A stretch of 64,000 nt of DNA. Source: Bacteroidota bacterium (GTDB lineage Bacteria > Bacteroidota > Bacteroidia > Chitinophagales > Chitinophagaceae). The position numbers were made by a program, and so were the translations under genes. The stretch lies in assembly GCA_013286305.1 (NCBI GenBank), contig JABDFW010000003.1, positions 1 to 64,000 on the forward strand, read 5' to 3'. This document shows, piece by piece, positions 1-8,387 of the stretch. The notes under the pieces were generated by a model that saw nothing but the letters and a program-made list of their open reading frames with translations, did not search any database and was not told where the DNA came from. Each line of letters starts with the position of its first letter. Positions within the stretch are counted from its first letter, which is position 1.

Positions 1-8
1 TCAACTTC

Positions 9-86
9 CTTAATGACTTACTGACCCAATGACTTACTGACTTTCAACTCTCATCTTTCCTCTGTCAACTTTCTTCCTGTCATCCC
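9..86. repeat. Intergenic word repeat (family F)
   Basis: AATGACTTACTGAC occurs twice (12-25 and 28-41). It is followed by CTGTCAACTTTCTTCCTGTC-type words that recur at 11601-11643. The repeat runs up to the stop codon of the YfiT-like gene at 87-89. No coding signal is seen in it. Confidence 0.6.
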
Positions 87-617
87 TTACTCCCATCCCA
101 TCCTTTCTCTCAAGGCTGTAATATGCCTTACATGATGTTTGCAATGCCATGCATACATGCCAAGCAAAAACCACAAGCTCATTTCCCTTTTATGCTCAGG
201 ATGAAATACGGTACGTTGCCATTGTTCATCGGTAAGGTCTTTTATTGCAGCCACCCAACGCAGGTGTAAAGCATGCAGCAAGGTAATTGAAACATTAACA
301 GGCAATGCATCAACATCTGCAAGGTTTGCCCAATCTTTTTCCTCGTAAGGTTTTATAGGGGGGTTGTTTTCTGTTAACCCAAGTTTAAAACGTATATATG
401 CATTCATGTGGCTGTCAGCAACATGGTGAACCAGTTGCTGCACCCGCCACCCGCCATTGCGGTAAGGTGTATTCAATTGGTGCTCATCTAGGTTATTGAT
501 AGCCTGCTCCAACTCGGCAGGCAAAAAGCGCAGATCGGCAAGCCATTTTTCCTTTTGCTCATTCGAAAATGGCGTGGCTTCATATTTGCCAATGGGATAG
601 CGGAGGTCGTCTGACAT
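87..617 (-). CDS. yfiT: YfiT/DinB-fold putative bacillithiol S-transferase
   Basis: 176 aa, full length for the YfiT branch of the DinB four-helix superfamily. These cytosolic metal enzymes transfer bacillithiol to electrophiles (BstA type), although many members were first annotated as putative metal-dependent hydrolases. The likely metal ligands are visible: His64/His65 in the HHVADSH helix and the WHCKHHVRH stretch at 157-165, which gives the usual spaced His triad. There is no signal peptide. The gene stands alone, but bshC, which makes the thiol cofactor, lies at 8388-9983, so a bacillithiol-dependent detoxification role is reasonable. The family call is strong; the substrate is not known. 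Confidence 0.8.
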   Translation of the reverse strand: MSDDLRYPIGKYEATPFSNEQKEKWLADLRFLPAELEQAINNLDEHQLNTPYRNGGWRVQQLVHHVADSHMNAYIRFKLGLTENNPPIKPYEEKDWANLADVDALPVNVSITLLHALHLRWVAAIKDLTDEQWQRTVFHPEHKREMSLWFLLGMYAWHCKHHVRHITALRERMGWE

Positions 618-684
618 AATAATTTAGTTTGTGGTGTGTATAAAATATCCGGGCAATGATAAAAACATGCAGCTTTTTCTTCCC

Positions 685-725
685 TTGAATATTGAATGTT
701 GAGTGTTGATTATTGAATATTGATT
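685..725. repeat. TTGAATATTGA word repeat (family E)
   Basis: Overlapping words of the type TTGAATATTGA / GTTGAGTGTTGA / TTATTGAATATTGA fill this stretch. The same words recur at 4061-4094 and, inverted, at 4011-4034. It lies in the spacer upstream of the YfiT-like gene and downstream of the ABC gene. Confidence 0.55.
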
Positions 726-775
726 CTATAAATAAAGAGTTTTTTAATCATCATTAATTTAGGAATAAGCAACAC

Positions 776-1537
776 TTACTCTTCCCTTAAATGCTTGCCT
801 GTCAGGTGTATGAATACATCTTCAAGGTTCGCCTTCTTCACTTCTTTGGGCCGCTCAAAACCTGTCGCCACAAGATCGTCAATCATTTGATCCGGCGATT
901 TAAGTGAAATAATAACCCCTGAATCAATTATCGCTACCCTGTTGCACAATATTTCTGCCTCATCCATATAATGGGTAGTAATTATAACGGTGGTTCCGCG
1001 CTCCCGTATTTCTCTAATCAAGTCCCACAAGTTTCTCCTGGCCTGCGGGTCCAGGCCGGTTGTTGGCTCATCCAGAAAAATGATCTTGGGCTTATTTATT
1101 AATGTTGTGGCAATTGAGAATCGCTGCTTTTGGCCGCCGCTCAATTCTTTAAATTTACTTTTTGCTTTGTCACGCAAATTAACAGTATCAAGCAATTTCA
1201 GCGGGTCAACATCTTCATTATACAAACCGGCAAAAAGTACAATTAACTCTGTTAATTTAAGGTTTGGATAGTATCCCGATGTTTGCAACTGCACCCCTAT
1301 GATCTTTTTTATTTCATTGGGGCTTTTGTCAAGGTTAAAGCCATCCACTATTACTTCGCCGCTTGTTTTATCACGCAAAGTTTCAATTATTTCAAGTGTG
1401 GTTGATTTGCCGGCGCCATTGGGGCCCAGCAGGCCAAATATCTCGCCTTCATATACGTCAAAGCTTATTCCTTTAACTGCTTCCAGTTTTCCGTACTTCT
1501 TTACCAGGTTTTTTACAGATATAATTACTTTTTGCAT
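776..1537 (-). CDS. ABC transporter ATP-binding protein
   Basis: 253 aa, a complete ABC ATPase. It has Walker A GPNGAGKST (38-46), signature LSGGQ (132-136), Walker B IIFLDEPTTGLDP (D156, E157) and the switch His189. The overall pattern fits the drug/lipid-export or Nod-type ABC-2 class, in which this subunit energises a separate membrane permease. No permease lies next to it, so the partner must be elsewhere. It starts 13 bp after the GNAT gene stops, on the same strand, so the two are probably co-transcribed. The transported substrate cannot be read from the sequence. Confidence 0.88.
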   Translation of the reverse strand: MQKVIISVKNLVKKYGKLEAVKGISFDVYEGEIFGLLGPNGAGKSTTLEIIETLRDKTSGEVIVDGFNLDKSPNEIKKIIGVQLQTSGYYPNLKLTELIVLFAGLYNEDVDPLKLLDTVNLRDKAKSKFKELSGGQKQRFSIATTLINKPKIIFLDEPTTGLDPQARRNLWDLIREIRERGTTVIITTHYMDEAEILCNRVAIIDSGVIISLKSPDQMIDDLVATGFERPKEVKKANLEDVFIHLTGKHLREE

Positions 1538-1550
1538 AATGAGTATTAGG

Positions 1551-2006
1551 CTATAAAGATAATTCCATTTTTACATCGGCGGTAACAAAAGGGCTGTCAA
1601 TAACCGGAATATGCCTGAAACCATATTTTTCATACATTATTAAAGCGGCTTTTAACTGGCTGTTTGAATATAGTATTAGTTTTTCGGCTTTCATTTCTTT
1701 CGCCTTTTCCAGGCACCGTTCCAGTAGAATTTTACCGATCCCTTTACCGTGAAAGGCAGGAACTACTGCCATTTTAGCGAGTTCATAAATATTGTCATGG
1801 GTTTTGATAAGCGCGGCGCTTCCAATAATTACATCTCCTGCCTTTGCAAGGTAAATACAGCCGCCGCCATCTAATATTTTCTTTTGGGGGTCGTTCAGCA
1901 CTTCAAGGTCACTTTCTTCCGTAAGGTGGTATTTTTCAAGCCACTCAAGATTTATCGTCTTAAACTCCTCAAAATATTTTTCTTCATATTCAATTATTTC
2001 GACCAT
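1551..2006 (-). CDS. GNAT family N-acetyltransferase
   Basis: 151 aa, a single GNAT domain (acetyl-CoA-dependent N-acetyltransferase, cytosolic). The acetyl-CoA loop is seen as FHGKGIGKILLE, followed by the C-terminal MYEKYGFRHIPV beta-bulge region typical of the fold. It is probably the first gene of a two-gene unit with the ABC ATPase downstream (13-bp gap). The acceptor substrate is unknown. The start ATG at 2006 gives the expected N-terminal beta strand (VEIIEYEEKYFEEF). Confidence 0.82.
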   Translation of the reverse strand: MVEIIEYEEKYFEEFKTINLEWLEKYHLTEESDLEVLNDPQKKILDGGGCIYLAKAGDVIIGSAALIKTHDNIYELAKMAVVPAFHGKGIGKILLERCLEKAKEMKAEKLILYSNSQLKAALIMYEKYGFRHIPVIDSPFVTADVKMELSL

Positions 2007-2066
2007 TCTTTTTTACGCTAAAAATCGGAGAAATAACTTAGATGAATATTACGAAGATGGAAACAA

Positions 2067-2582
2067 TTATTTGAGTATAAATATTTCGGTAAAGTAAAGT
2101 ACACCTCCGGCGTCCCTCGCAATGCCAATGCCTGTTAATGCATAGTTTCCCTCTATATTTTTCTTATGCCCGGGGCTATGCAGCCAGCCGTCAACCACCT
2201 GCTTGGCAGTAAGCTGGCCGTCAGCTACATTTTCAGCTGCCGCAGAAACGGTACCGAGCGATCTGGCAATAGCTGCTACCCTCGCCTCAAAACCATCATG
2301 CCCAAAAGCTACCCGGTGGTTTGCCATGTTGGTGCAATGCCTTGTTGCCTCAATTGAAGCAATATTCAGCATTTGCAGGGTAGTCAAACCTATTGACTTA
2401 CGGTGCTGGTTTATATAAAACAGTATATCCTGTTTCATATTGGCAGTATCCCCTGCCACATTATTGTTATCGGCGTTTGACGTTGATGGCGATTTTGCGG
2501 GTATTGTTTTTCTATGGCACGATGAAATACCAACGATAAGAGCCGAAAAAAGGATAGTTGGAAGAATTTTAGCAAATTTCAT
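2067..2582 (-). CDS. CAP (SCP/PR1) domain lipoprotein
   Basis: 171 aa. The N-terminus is a lipoprotein signal: a hydrophobic stretch at 5-19 followed by ISSC, with Cys22 as the lipidation site. The rest is a CAP/SCP domain starting at INQHRKSIG, with the conserved GHDGFEARVAAI, AAENVA and GWLHSPGHKKNI elements; the last is the CAP-defining motif. Such bacterial proteins are exported and envelope-bound and their biochemical role is mostly unknown. Monocistronic, divergent from lysC. Confidence 0.85.
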   Translation of the reverse strand: MKFAKILPTILFSALIVGISSCHRKTIPAKSPSTSNADNNNVAGDTANMKQDILFYINQHRKSIGLTTLQMLNIASIEATRHCTNMANHRVAFGHDGFEARVAAIARSLGTVSAAAENVADGQLTAKQVVDGWLHSPGHKKNIEGNYALTGIGIARDAGGVLYFTEIFILK

Positions 2583-2682
2583 AAAAGACAGGTTTGCTGC
2601 AATGGTTCAAGTTTTGTACCAGAAATAGCGCAGAATGCCAAAAAGTGGGCTTATGAGTAAAAGATGAGATAAATTACACCCC

Positions 2683-2690
2683 TATATTTG
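2683..2690 (+). promoter_or_regulatory. Promoter box TATATTTG for lysC
   Basis: An exact match to the Bacteroidota -7 consensus TAnnTTTG, 25 nt upstream of the lysC ATG. No convincing -33 TTG was identified. Confidence 0.55.
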
Positions 2691-2715
2691 TTGAAAATAA
2701 TAAAAGGGCTATTGT

Positions 2716-3978
2716 ATGAAGGTTTTTAAGTTTGGCGGTGCAAGCGTTAACAGCATAGAACGGATTGAAAATGTAAAAAATATAATAAAGTTATACGAAG
2801 GTGAAGAGCTGATGATCATTATTTCTGCCATGGGCAAAACCACCAATGCGCTTGAAAAAGTGGTTGAAGCTTTTTTTGCCGGGAACAAACAGGACGCCCT
2901 GCATTTATTTGAAGTGATAAAAAATCAGCATATTTCTACTGCAAAATATTTATTGGTCACACATTTTAATTCCTGCTTAGCGCAACTGAATGATTTTTTT
3001 ACCGAAGTAGAGTGGCTGCTGCATGATAAACCTGTTCGCGGATTTGATTATTATTACGACCAGGTAGTTTGTGCAGGCGAATTGATAAGCACCTGTATTG
3101 TAAGCCACTACCTGGAGGAAATGAAAGTTGAAAACTTATGGATAGACGTTCGTGATATATTAAGAACAGATGATAATTTTCGCGATGCAAACGTTAACTG
3201 GAATTATGCCGCGCAAAAAACAGAACAGGTTATTAAGCCTGCCTTCGCCGGCAATAAAATTATACTCACACAGGGTTTTATAGGCTGCACTGACGAGAAC
3301 GAAAGCACTACGCTTGGCCGCGAGGGAAGCGATTTTTCCGCAGCCATATTTGCAAACCTGCTGGATGCAGAAAGCCTTACCATTTGGAAAGATGTTGAAG
3401 GCGTTATGAGCGCAGACCCAAAACAATTTCCCGATGCCCAATTTATAGAAGAACTAAGCTTTGATGAAGTAATAGAAATGGCATACTACGGAGCACAGGT
3501 TATTCACCCCAAAACAATTAAGCCATTAGAAAATAAAGGTATCCCGCTTAAAGTAAAATGCTTTCTTGACCCCTCTCTTCCGGGCACCACCATTACAAAG
3601 AAGAAGGCAAAACACTTGCCACCCATGGTAATTATTAAACAAGACCAGGTATTGATACACCTGCACAGCCAGGATTTTTCGTTCGTTGGAGAAGAACCTA
3701 TAAGCCGGCTGTATGAAATATTTGCACAAATTAAAATGAGGCCTAACCTTATTCAAACTGGGGCGATCAGTGTACAGATATGCATGGACAACAGATCAGA
3801 GAAAATAGATCAATTGGCTGCAGAAGCCGGCAGCATATTTGACGTTCAGGTGGAGAAAGGATTGAGCTTATTAACCATCCGCCATTTCACACCCGAATTT
3901 TTACATTCAATGACCGACGGAAAAGATATTGTGCTTAAACAGCAAACAAAAGAAATGGTGCAGGTGCTGCATAAATAA
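2716..3978 (+). CDS. lysC: Aspartate kinase
   Basis: 420 aa monofunctional aspartokinase, which phosphorylates L-aspartate as the first step to Lys, Thr, Met and diaminopimelate. It opens with the nucleotide-binding KFGGASV (5-11). The kinase core carries GREGSDFSAA and the DPKQFP region, followed by an ACT-type regulatory part from about residue 300. No homoserine dehydrogenase domain is fused. It is transcribed alone from a good TAnnTTTG box. Feedback control by lysine or threonine is likely for the family but cannot be specified here. Confidence 0.93.
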   Translation: MKVFKFGGASVNSIERIENVKNIIKLYEGEELMIIISAMGKTTNALEKVVEAFFAGNKQDALHLFEVIKNQHISTAKYLLVTHFNSCLAQLNDFFTEVEWLLHDKPVRGFDYYYDQVVCAGELISTCIVSHYLEEMKVENLWIDVRDILRTDDNFRDANVNWNYAAQKTEQVIKPAFAGNKIILTQGFIGCTDENESTTLGREGSDFSAAIFANLLDAESLTIWKDVEGVMSADPKQFPDAQFIEELSFDEVIEMAYYGAQVIHPKTIKPLENKGIPLKVKCFLDPSLPGTTITKKKAKHLPPMVIIKQDQVLIHLHSQDFSFVGEEPISRLYEIFAQIKMRPNLIQTGAISVQICMDNRSEKIDQLAAEAGSIFDVQVEKGLSLLTIRHFTPEFLHSMTDGKDIVLKQQTKEMVQVLHK

Positions 3979-4010
3979 AAAAGTAAATTGCAATGAAGTA
4001 TTTGTTCTGA

Positions 4011-4094
4011 ATAATCAACACTTAATTTTCAATGGATGAATAATTCGTTGTTTTTCACTTGTGCATTGAGCATTGATTATTGAATATTGAGTGT
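4011..4094. repeat. Inverted pair of family E words
   Basis: 4011-4034 (ATAATCAACACTTAATTTTC...) is the reverse complement of the words at 4061-4094 (GCATTGAGCATTGATTATTG...) with a few mismatches. A 26-nt spacer separates the arms. It sits between the convergent 3' ends of lysC and the L,D-transpeptidase gene, where it could form a large hairpin. Confidence 0.5.
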
Positions 4095-4157
4095 TTTCTA
4101 CCAGGTAAATCTTGTATATAATATTCAAATTTACTTTGTAAGAAGCCATCGGAGAAG

Positions 4158-4910
4158 CTACATAAATACATACTCTCCCTCTTTATTTACTGATATAACA
4201 GGCAGCCTTTTTTCTTTTTCGAAATAATCGTAGATCTCCTTAAGCTTTACCGCAAAATGCTGAAGATCCTCATCATCTTTTGCAGTTTTGGTCAGATAGT
4301 CGAGGCTTTGTTTATTGTTATACCGCACGGGGAAAATATGTACAGGTATAAAGTCCTGGCCGTTGTTTTTTGCATTTGCAGCAAGTAAATATACTTCTTC
4401 AATTTGCTCATCCATAATAGGTATGCACCCTACGGTGATACAACTGCCATGTATATAAATACCGCCGCCCGGCCTTAAAGAGTCGCTAAGCAATTTATCT
4501 GATTCGTTAGGGTAGTTCAGTTTTAGTGCCAGGTCGTACTCACTTTTGGGGTTAAACTCAGTTATATAATAACAGCCCTCCGGTACCTGGTAATCGCCTT
4601 CAATGCGTTTTGGGCCCAGCGCGCCGGCCATTGCACAAACCTTGTAGGTTTTAAAAAGTTTATATGGCTCATTGTTATTATTACGCACCCATACTTCCAG
4701 TTGGCTGTCGTACTTAAAAGAACGAATATACATCTGGCGTACAGGCCATTGCAGCCCCTTGGCCTCAAATTGTTTTCTTAAAGTATCTTCTTTTTGTTTT
4801 GCAGCAAAGGCTACATGGGGAAATTTCATTTGGTAATCCACAAAAGAAGGCTGCGCGAACGCTTTTACGGATAAAAAGACGGCAATAAATGCAATAACAA
4901 CAATTTTCAT
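4158..4910 (-). CDS. Exported L,D-transpeptidase family protein (YkuD domain)
   Basis: 250 aa from the ATG at 4910, chosen because it begins directly with a signal peptide (MKIVVIAFIAVFLSVKAFAQ). An in-frame start 10 codons upstream would bury it. The catalytic stretch HGSCITVGCIPIMD is the YkuD signature (His-Gly...Ser-x-Gly-Cys), with the second Cys as the likely nucleophile. This is the YafK-like variant with a lysozyme-like reaction context: peptidoglycan 3-3 cross-linking or attachment of proteins to murein. It acts in the periplasm. Single gene. The exact reaction is unproven. Confidence 0.82.
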   Translation of the reverse strand: MKIVVIAFIAVFLSVKAFAQPSFVDYQMKFPHVAFAAKQKEDTLRKQFEAKGLQWPVRQMYIRSFKYDSQLEVWVRNNNNEPYKLFKTYKVCAMAGALGPKRIEGDYQVPEGCYYITEFNPKSEYDLALKLNYPNESDKLLSDSLRPGGGIYIHGSCITVGCIPIMDEQIEEVYLLAANAKNNGQDFIPVHIFPVRYNNKQSLDYLTKTAKDDEDLQHFAVKLKEIYDYFEKEKRLPVISVNKEGEYVFM

Positions 4911-5032
4911 AGTACAAAAATATTCGTTTAACGATACCATATACTTAAATACAAGTTAAACTGCTTAATGGCATTAAATATTATATGTTGACAAAATTTT
5001 ATATATACCTTAAGTTGTCCACACAAGTTCAA

Positions 5033-6163
5033 TTATAAATTACCCCTGGCAGCCTGTTCACGCTCAATGGCTTCAAAAAGGGCTTTAAAATTACCTTTGC
5101 CAAAGCTTTTAGCTCCTTTTCGCTGAATTATTTCAAAAAATAACGTCGGCCTGTCTTCTACAGGTTTTGTAAATATTTGCAAAAGATACCCCTCATCATC
5201 CCGGTCAACTAATATGCCCAATTCTTTCAATGGCTCTACATCTTCGTCAATTTTGCCGGTACGCTCTTCCAAATCATCATAATAAGTAGAAGGTACTTTC
5301 AAAAACTCCACACCCCTGCTTTGCAATTGGGTCACCGTTTCCACAATATTTTTGGTAGCAAGCGCCACATGCTGGCAACCCTCCCCATCATAAAATTCCA
5401 GGAATTCTTCCACCTGCGATTTCTTTTTGCCTTCTGCCGGCTCATTTATCGGAAATTTCACAAAACCGTTGCCGCTGCTCATCACTTTACTCATCAGGGC
5501 AGAGTATTCGGTTGAAATATCATTGTCGTCAAAGGAAAGGATGTTCCTGAAACCCATCACATCCTCATAAAATTTAACCCATTTATTCATCTGGTTCCAA
5601 CCCACGTTGCCCACGCAATGATCTACATATAACAACCCGGTTTCAGACGGGTTGTAAGATGATTTCCAGGGCCTGTAGCCCGGCATAAAAGCCCCTGCAT
5701 AATGTTTTCTTTCAATAAATAAATGTACTGTTTCCCCGTAGGTATGTATTCCGCTCATTACCATTTTGCCAAGATCATCTGTAAGGGTAACGGGTTCTAT
5801 AAAACTTTTTGCTCCCCGCATGGTAGTTTGCTCCCACGCATCCGCAGCATCATCCACCATCAAAGCCAGCGCTTTAACACCATCCCCATGTTTATGAACG
5901 TATTCTGCAATAGCATTATCTTTCCTCAGTGCAGTGGTAAAAACGAAGGTGAGTTTGTTCTGACGTATGGCATAGCTTACTTTATCCCTTACGCCTGTTT
6001 CAGGCCCCGCATAGGCCAGGCTTTGAAAGCCAAAGGCGGTTTTATAAAAGTGCGCTGCCTGCTTGGCGTTACCGACGTAAAATTCCACGTAGTCAGTGCC
6101 TTCAAGTGGCAGAAAATCAATTGGTTGTTCTATGGTTTGTTTAAACCCGGCCAATATTGACAT
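5033..6163 (-). CDS. hpd: 4-hydroxyphenylpyruvate dioxygenase
   Basis: 376 aa, two VOC modules as expected for HPPD. It converts 4-hydroxyphenylpyruvate to homogentisate in tyrosine breakdown. The Fe(II) ligands are recognisable: His182 (VDHCVGNV), His265 (CQHVALAT) and Glu344 (LFFEIIQRKG). The C-terminal EIIQRKG...FGKGNFKALFEAIE tail is diagnostic of HPPD rather than mandelate synthase. No homogentisate dioxygenase or fumarylacetoacetase lies in this window, so the pathway partners are elsewhere. Confidence 0.95.
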   Translation of the reverse strand: MSILAGFKQTIEQPIDFLPLEGTDYVEFYVGNAKQAAHFYKTAFGFQSLAYAGPETGVRDKVSYAIRQNKLTFVFTTALRKDNAIAEYVHKHGDGVKALALMVDDAADAWEQTTMRGAKSFIEPVTLTDDLGKMVMSGIHTYGETVHLFIERKHYAGAFMPGYRPWKSSYNPSETGLLYVDHCVGNVGWNQMNKWVKFYEDVMGFRNILSFDDNDISTEYSALMSKVMSSGNGFVKFPINEPAEGKKKSQVEEFLEFYDGEGCQHVALATKNIVETVTQLQSRGVEFLKVPSTYYDDLEERTGKIDEDVEPLKELGILVDRDDEGYLLQIFTKPVEDRPTLFFEIIQRKGAKSFGKGNFKALFEAIEREQAARGNL

Positions 6164-6407
6164 ATAATAATAATTAAGGTTAATAGTGAAAAGTAAAAGT
6201 TTGAAAAATAAACAGATATTTTTTAATGAAAAAAGTTGGCTTTTAGGGGATAGTATATGAAAATTCTATTTTTTACCGTTATACCATAGCAAGCGTTTCC
6301 ATAAGAAGGAAATATTTATAACGCCTGTCGCTAAAAATTTTATGAGGATAATCCGGCAACATTTGTGAGCAAAGATACAAATGTGAATTAGAAATGCTAA
6401 TGGAACT

Positions 6408-6415
6408 TATCTTCG
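6408..6415 (+). promoter_or_regulatory. Promoter box TATCTTCG for purK
   Basis: A TAnnTTnG-type -7 box ending only 4 nt before the purK ATG at 6420. If it is used, transcription would start at or next to the start codon, giving a leaderless mRNA. Confidence 0.4.
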
Positions 6416-6419
6416 CCAC

Positions 6420-7541
6420 ATGAAAGTTGGAATATTAGGAGGAGGCCAATTGGGCCGCATGTTATTGCAGGCTGCAGCCAATTATGTGGTAGAAACCTAT
6501 GTGCTTGAAAATGATGAAAATGCCCCTGCAGCGCATTTGTGCCATCATTTTGTAAAAGGGGAGATACGGGATTTTGAACCCGTATATAATTTTGGCAAAG
6601 GGCTTGACGCAATTACTATTGAAATAGAATCGGTGAACGTAGAGGCGTTGGAAAAGCTGGAAAGCGAAGGGGTTAAAATATATCCCAACACAGCAACTAT
6701 CCGTATCATCAAAAATAAGGTTACGCAAAAAAGGTTTTATAAAGACCATCAAATACCTTCCCCCGAATTTATTATAACACAAAACCTGCATGATCTTAAC
6801 CAGCATATTTCATTCCTGCCGGCCGTACATAAAATAGGAATGGGTGGCTACGATGGCAAAGGCGTGCAAATATTGCAGAATGAAAAAGACCTGCCAAAAG
6901 CATTTGACGCCCCTTCTGTCTTGGAAAAGATGGTGAACTTAAAAAAAGAAATAGCCATAATTATAGCCATGAACGACAAGGGCCAAACAGCCATTTACCC
7001 GCCGGTTGAAATGGTTTTTGACCAGGTATTGAATTTGCTTGATTACCAGCTTAGCCCGGCGGAATTACCGCAAAAAGTTTTATGGAAAGCAGAGGCAATT
7101 GCCCTGCGCATAGTAAAAGAATTAAACAGCCCTGGTTTATTTGCCATTGAACTTTTTGTTGACAGGAACGATGATGTAAGCGTAAATGAAACCGCGCCCA
7201 GGGTTCATAATAGTGGCCATCATACTATTGAGGCTAATTATTGCAGCCAGTTTGATATGTTGTGGAGAATAATGCTGGGCTATCCGCTTGGGTGCACGGA
7301 TGCCATTTTGCCGGCCTCTCTCGTAAATTTAATTGGTGCGGAAGGGCATTCCGGCGAAGCTGTTTATGACGGCCTTGAGGACGTGCTTAAAATGGATAAT
7401 GTTTTTGTGCATTTATATGGAAAATCGCAAACAAGGCCCGGCAGAAAAATGGGGCATGTGACCATTGTAAGCAGGGAGCGGCTTGACCTTACACACAAAG
7501 CGCACAAAATAAAGAATATGCTGAAGGTTTGTAGTTTGTAG
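6420..7541 (+). CDS. purK: 5-(carboxyamino)imidazole ribonucleotide synthase
   Basis: 373 aa ATP-grasp enzyme. It makes N5-CAIR from AIR, ATP and bicarbonate in purine synthesis and works with PurE. The N-terminal PreATP-grasp GILGGGQLGRML, the central ATP-grasp core (GMGGYDGKGV, EKMVNLKKEIA) and NETAPRVHNSGHHTIEA are all present, so the catalytic part is intact. The final codons (KVCSL then TAG) are formed by the GTTTGTAGTTTG word repeat that begins at about 7527. The natural C-terminus was therefore probably replaced by a repeat insertion. purE follows 284 bp later. Confidence 0.95.
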   Translation: MKVGILGGGQLGRMLLQAAANYVVETYVLENDENAPAAHLCHHFVKGEIRDFEPVYNFGKGLDAITIEIESVNVEALEKLESEGVKIYPNTATIRIIKNKVTQKRFYKDHQIPSPEFIITQNLHDLNQHISFLPAVHKIGMGGYDGKGVQILQNEKDLPKAFDAPSVLEKMVNLKKEIAIIIAMNDKGQTAIYPPVEMVFDQVLNLLDYQLSPAELPQKVLWKAEAIALRIVKELNSPGLFAIELFVDRNDDVSVNETAPRVHNSGHHTIEANYCSQFDMLWRIMLGYPLGCTDAILPASLVNLIGAEGHSGEAVYDGLEDVLKMDNVFVHLYGKSQTRPGRKMGHVTIVSRERLDLTHKAHKIKNMLKVCSL

Positions 7542-7592
7542 TTTGTCCCAAAGGGATCACTTTGTGATAGTTTGTAGTTTTTTGTGCGGATG
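7527..7592. repeat. Left word repeat of the purK-purE insert (family B)
   Basis: GTTTGTAGTTTGTAGTTTG words, then two small hairpin-like cores (CCCAAAGGG and ATCACTTTGTGAT), more GTTTGTAG words and TTTGTGCGGA. It overlaps the last five codons and the stop of purK. A related copy lies at 38691-38728. The inverted right-hand counterpart is at 7811-7872. Confidence 0.7.
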
Positions 7593-7651
7593 GGCAGGCT
7601 GAGACTAGTGTGTTTTTTAGCTGATGTGCCTTTTAATTAGAAGGGATTTAA

Positions 7652-7792
7652 TTCGAAAATATCAAATATATATCGCAAGCACTCCCTAATGAATTATATG
7701 AAATGACAGATGAGCTTACAAAAATGCTAACTTCATTTATAAAATATTTAAACGATTCACTCATTAAAGGCCAAAAATTTAAAGGCAGATAA
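7652..7792 (+). pseudogene. 3' remnant of a four-helix-bundle (S23/IVP-like) gene
   Basis: An open stretch of 46 codons with no start codon in a sensible place (an in-frame stop lies at 7649-7651). It ends at TAA 7790-7792. The translation contains LPNELYEMTDELTKMLTSF and IKYLNDSLIKGQKF, which resembles the last helix of the four-helix-bundle proteins (23S rRNA intervening-sequence protein family, PF05635/TIGR02436). Those genes are scattered in many Bacteroidota genomes. The other three helices are missing. It lies between inverted family B word repeats, so it looks like the decayed cargo of an inserted element. Family recognition is from memory. Confidence 0.55.
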
Positions 7793-7810
7793 CCCTTGAT
7801 ATAAATATAA

Positions 7811-7872
7811 ACCACAAACTGTATTATGCCCGAACTACAAACTACAAACCACAAACTACAAACCACAAACTA
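7811..7872. repeat. Right word repeat of the purK-purE insert (family B, inverted)
   Basis: ACAAACTACAAACCACAAAC words, the reverse complement of those at 7527-7580. They run across the purE start codon (7826) and encode its first residues ([14 protein letters not shown]). Confidence 0.7.
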
Positions 7873-8377
7873 TAAAGTTGGTATTATTATGGGTAGCGAC
7901 AGTGACCTGCCCATTATGCAGCAGGCTGCTGAAATATTAAAAGAATTTGACATTCCTTTTGAACTCACAGTTGTATCTGCACACCGCACGCCAATCCGTA
8001 TGATTGAATACGCCTCCTCCGCAAAAGAAAGAGGCCTAAAAGTAATCATCGCGGGCGCGGGCGGCGCGGCACATTTGCCGGGAATGGTCGCGTCAGTTAC
8101 TATATTGCCTGTTATTGGTGTGCCAATTAAATCGTCCAATAGTATTGACGGGTGGGATTCTGTGCTTTCAATCCTGCAAATGCCAAATGGTGTACCCGTT
8201 GCAACGGTAGCCTTAAACGCGGCAAAGAATGCCGGCTTACTGGCAGCTCAAATTATAGCAACTTCGGATGAAACGGTGGCAGCCAAAATGAAAAAATATA
8301 AGGAAGGGCTAAATGATTCGGTGATAGATAAAGTGAAAAAATTATCCGTAGATTGGCCTAATAGTTTTGATGAATAA
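7826..8377 (+). CDS. purE: N5-CAIR mutase
   Basis: 183 aa class I PurE, which rearranges N5-CAIR (from PurK) to CAIR. The active-site motifs are intact: [15 protein letters not shown] and [14 protein letters not shown]. The only usable start is ATG 7826, which makes the first 16 residues ([15 protein letters not shown]) a translation of the intergenic ACAAACTACAAACC repeat. The next ATG is already inside the GSDSD nucleotide-binding motif and would cripple the enzyme. PurE normally begins 3-8 residues before [10 protein letters not shown], so the original start was apparently lost and a new one taken from the repeat. A non-ATG start nearer the core cannot be excluded. Confidence 0.93.
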   Translation: MPELQTTNHKLQTTNYKVGIIMGSDSDLPIMQQAAEILKEFDIPFELTVVSAHRTPIRMIEYASSAKERGLKVIIAGAGGAAHLPGMVASVTILPVIGVPIKSSNSIDGWDSVLSILQMPNGVPVATVALNAAKNAGLLAAQIIATSDETVAAKMKKYKEGLNDSVIDKVKKLSVDWPNSFDE

Positions 8378-8387
8378 AACAACCTTG

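Noticed and set aside
990..1556. Long plus-strand frames opposite the ABC ATPase
   Set aside because: Antisense shadows: the minus-strand frame has all ABC motifs.
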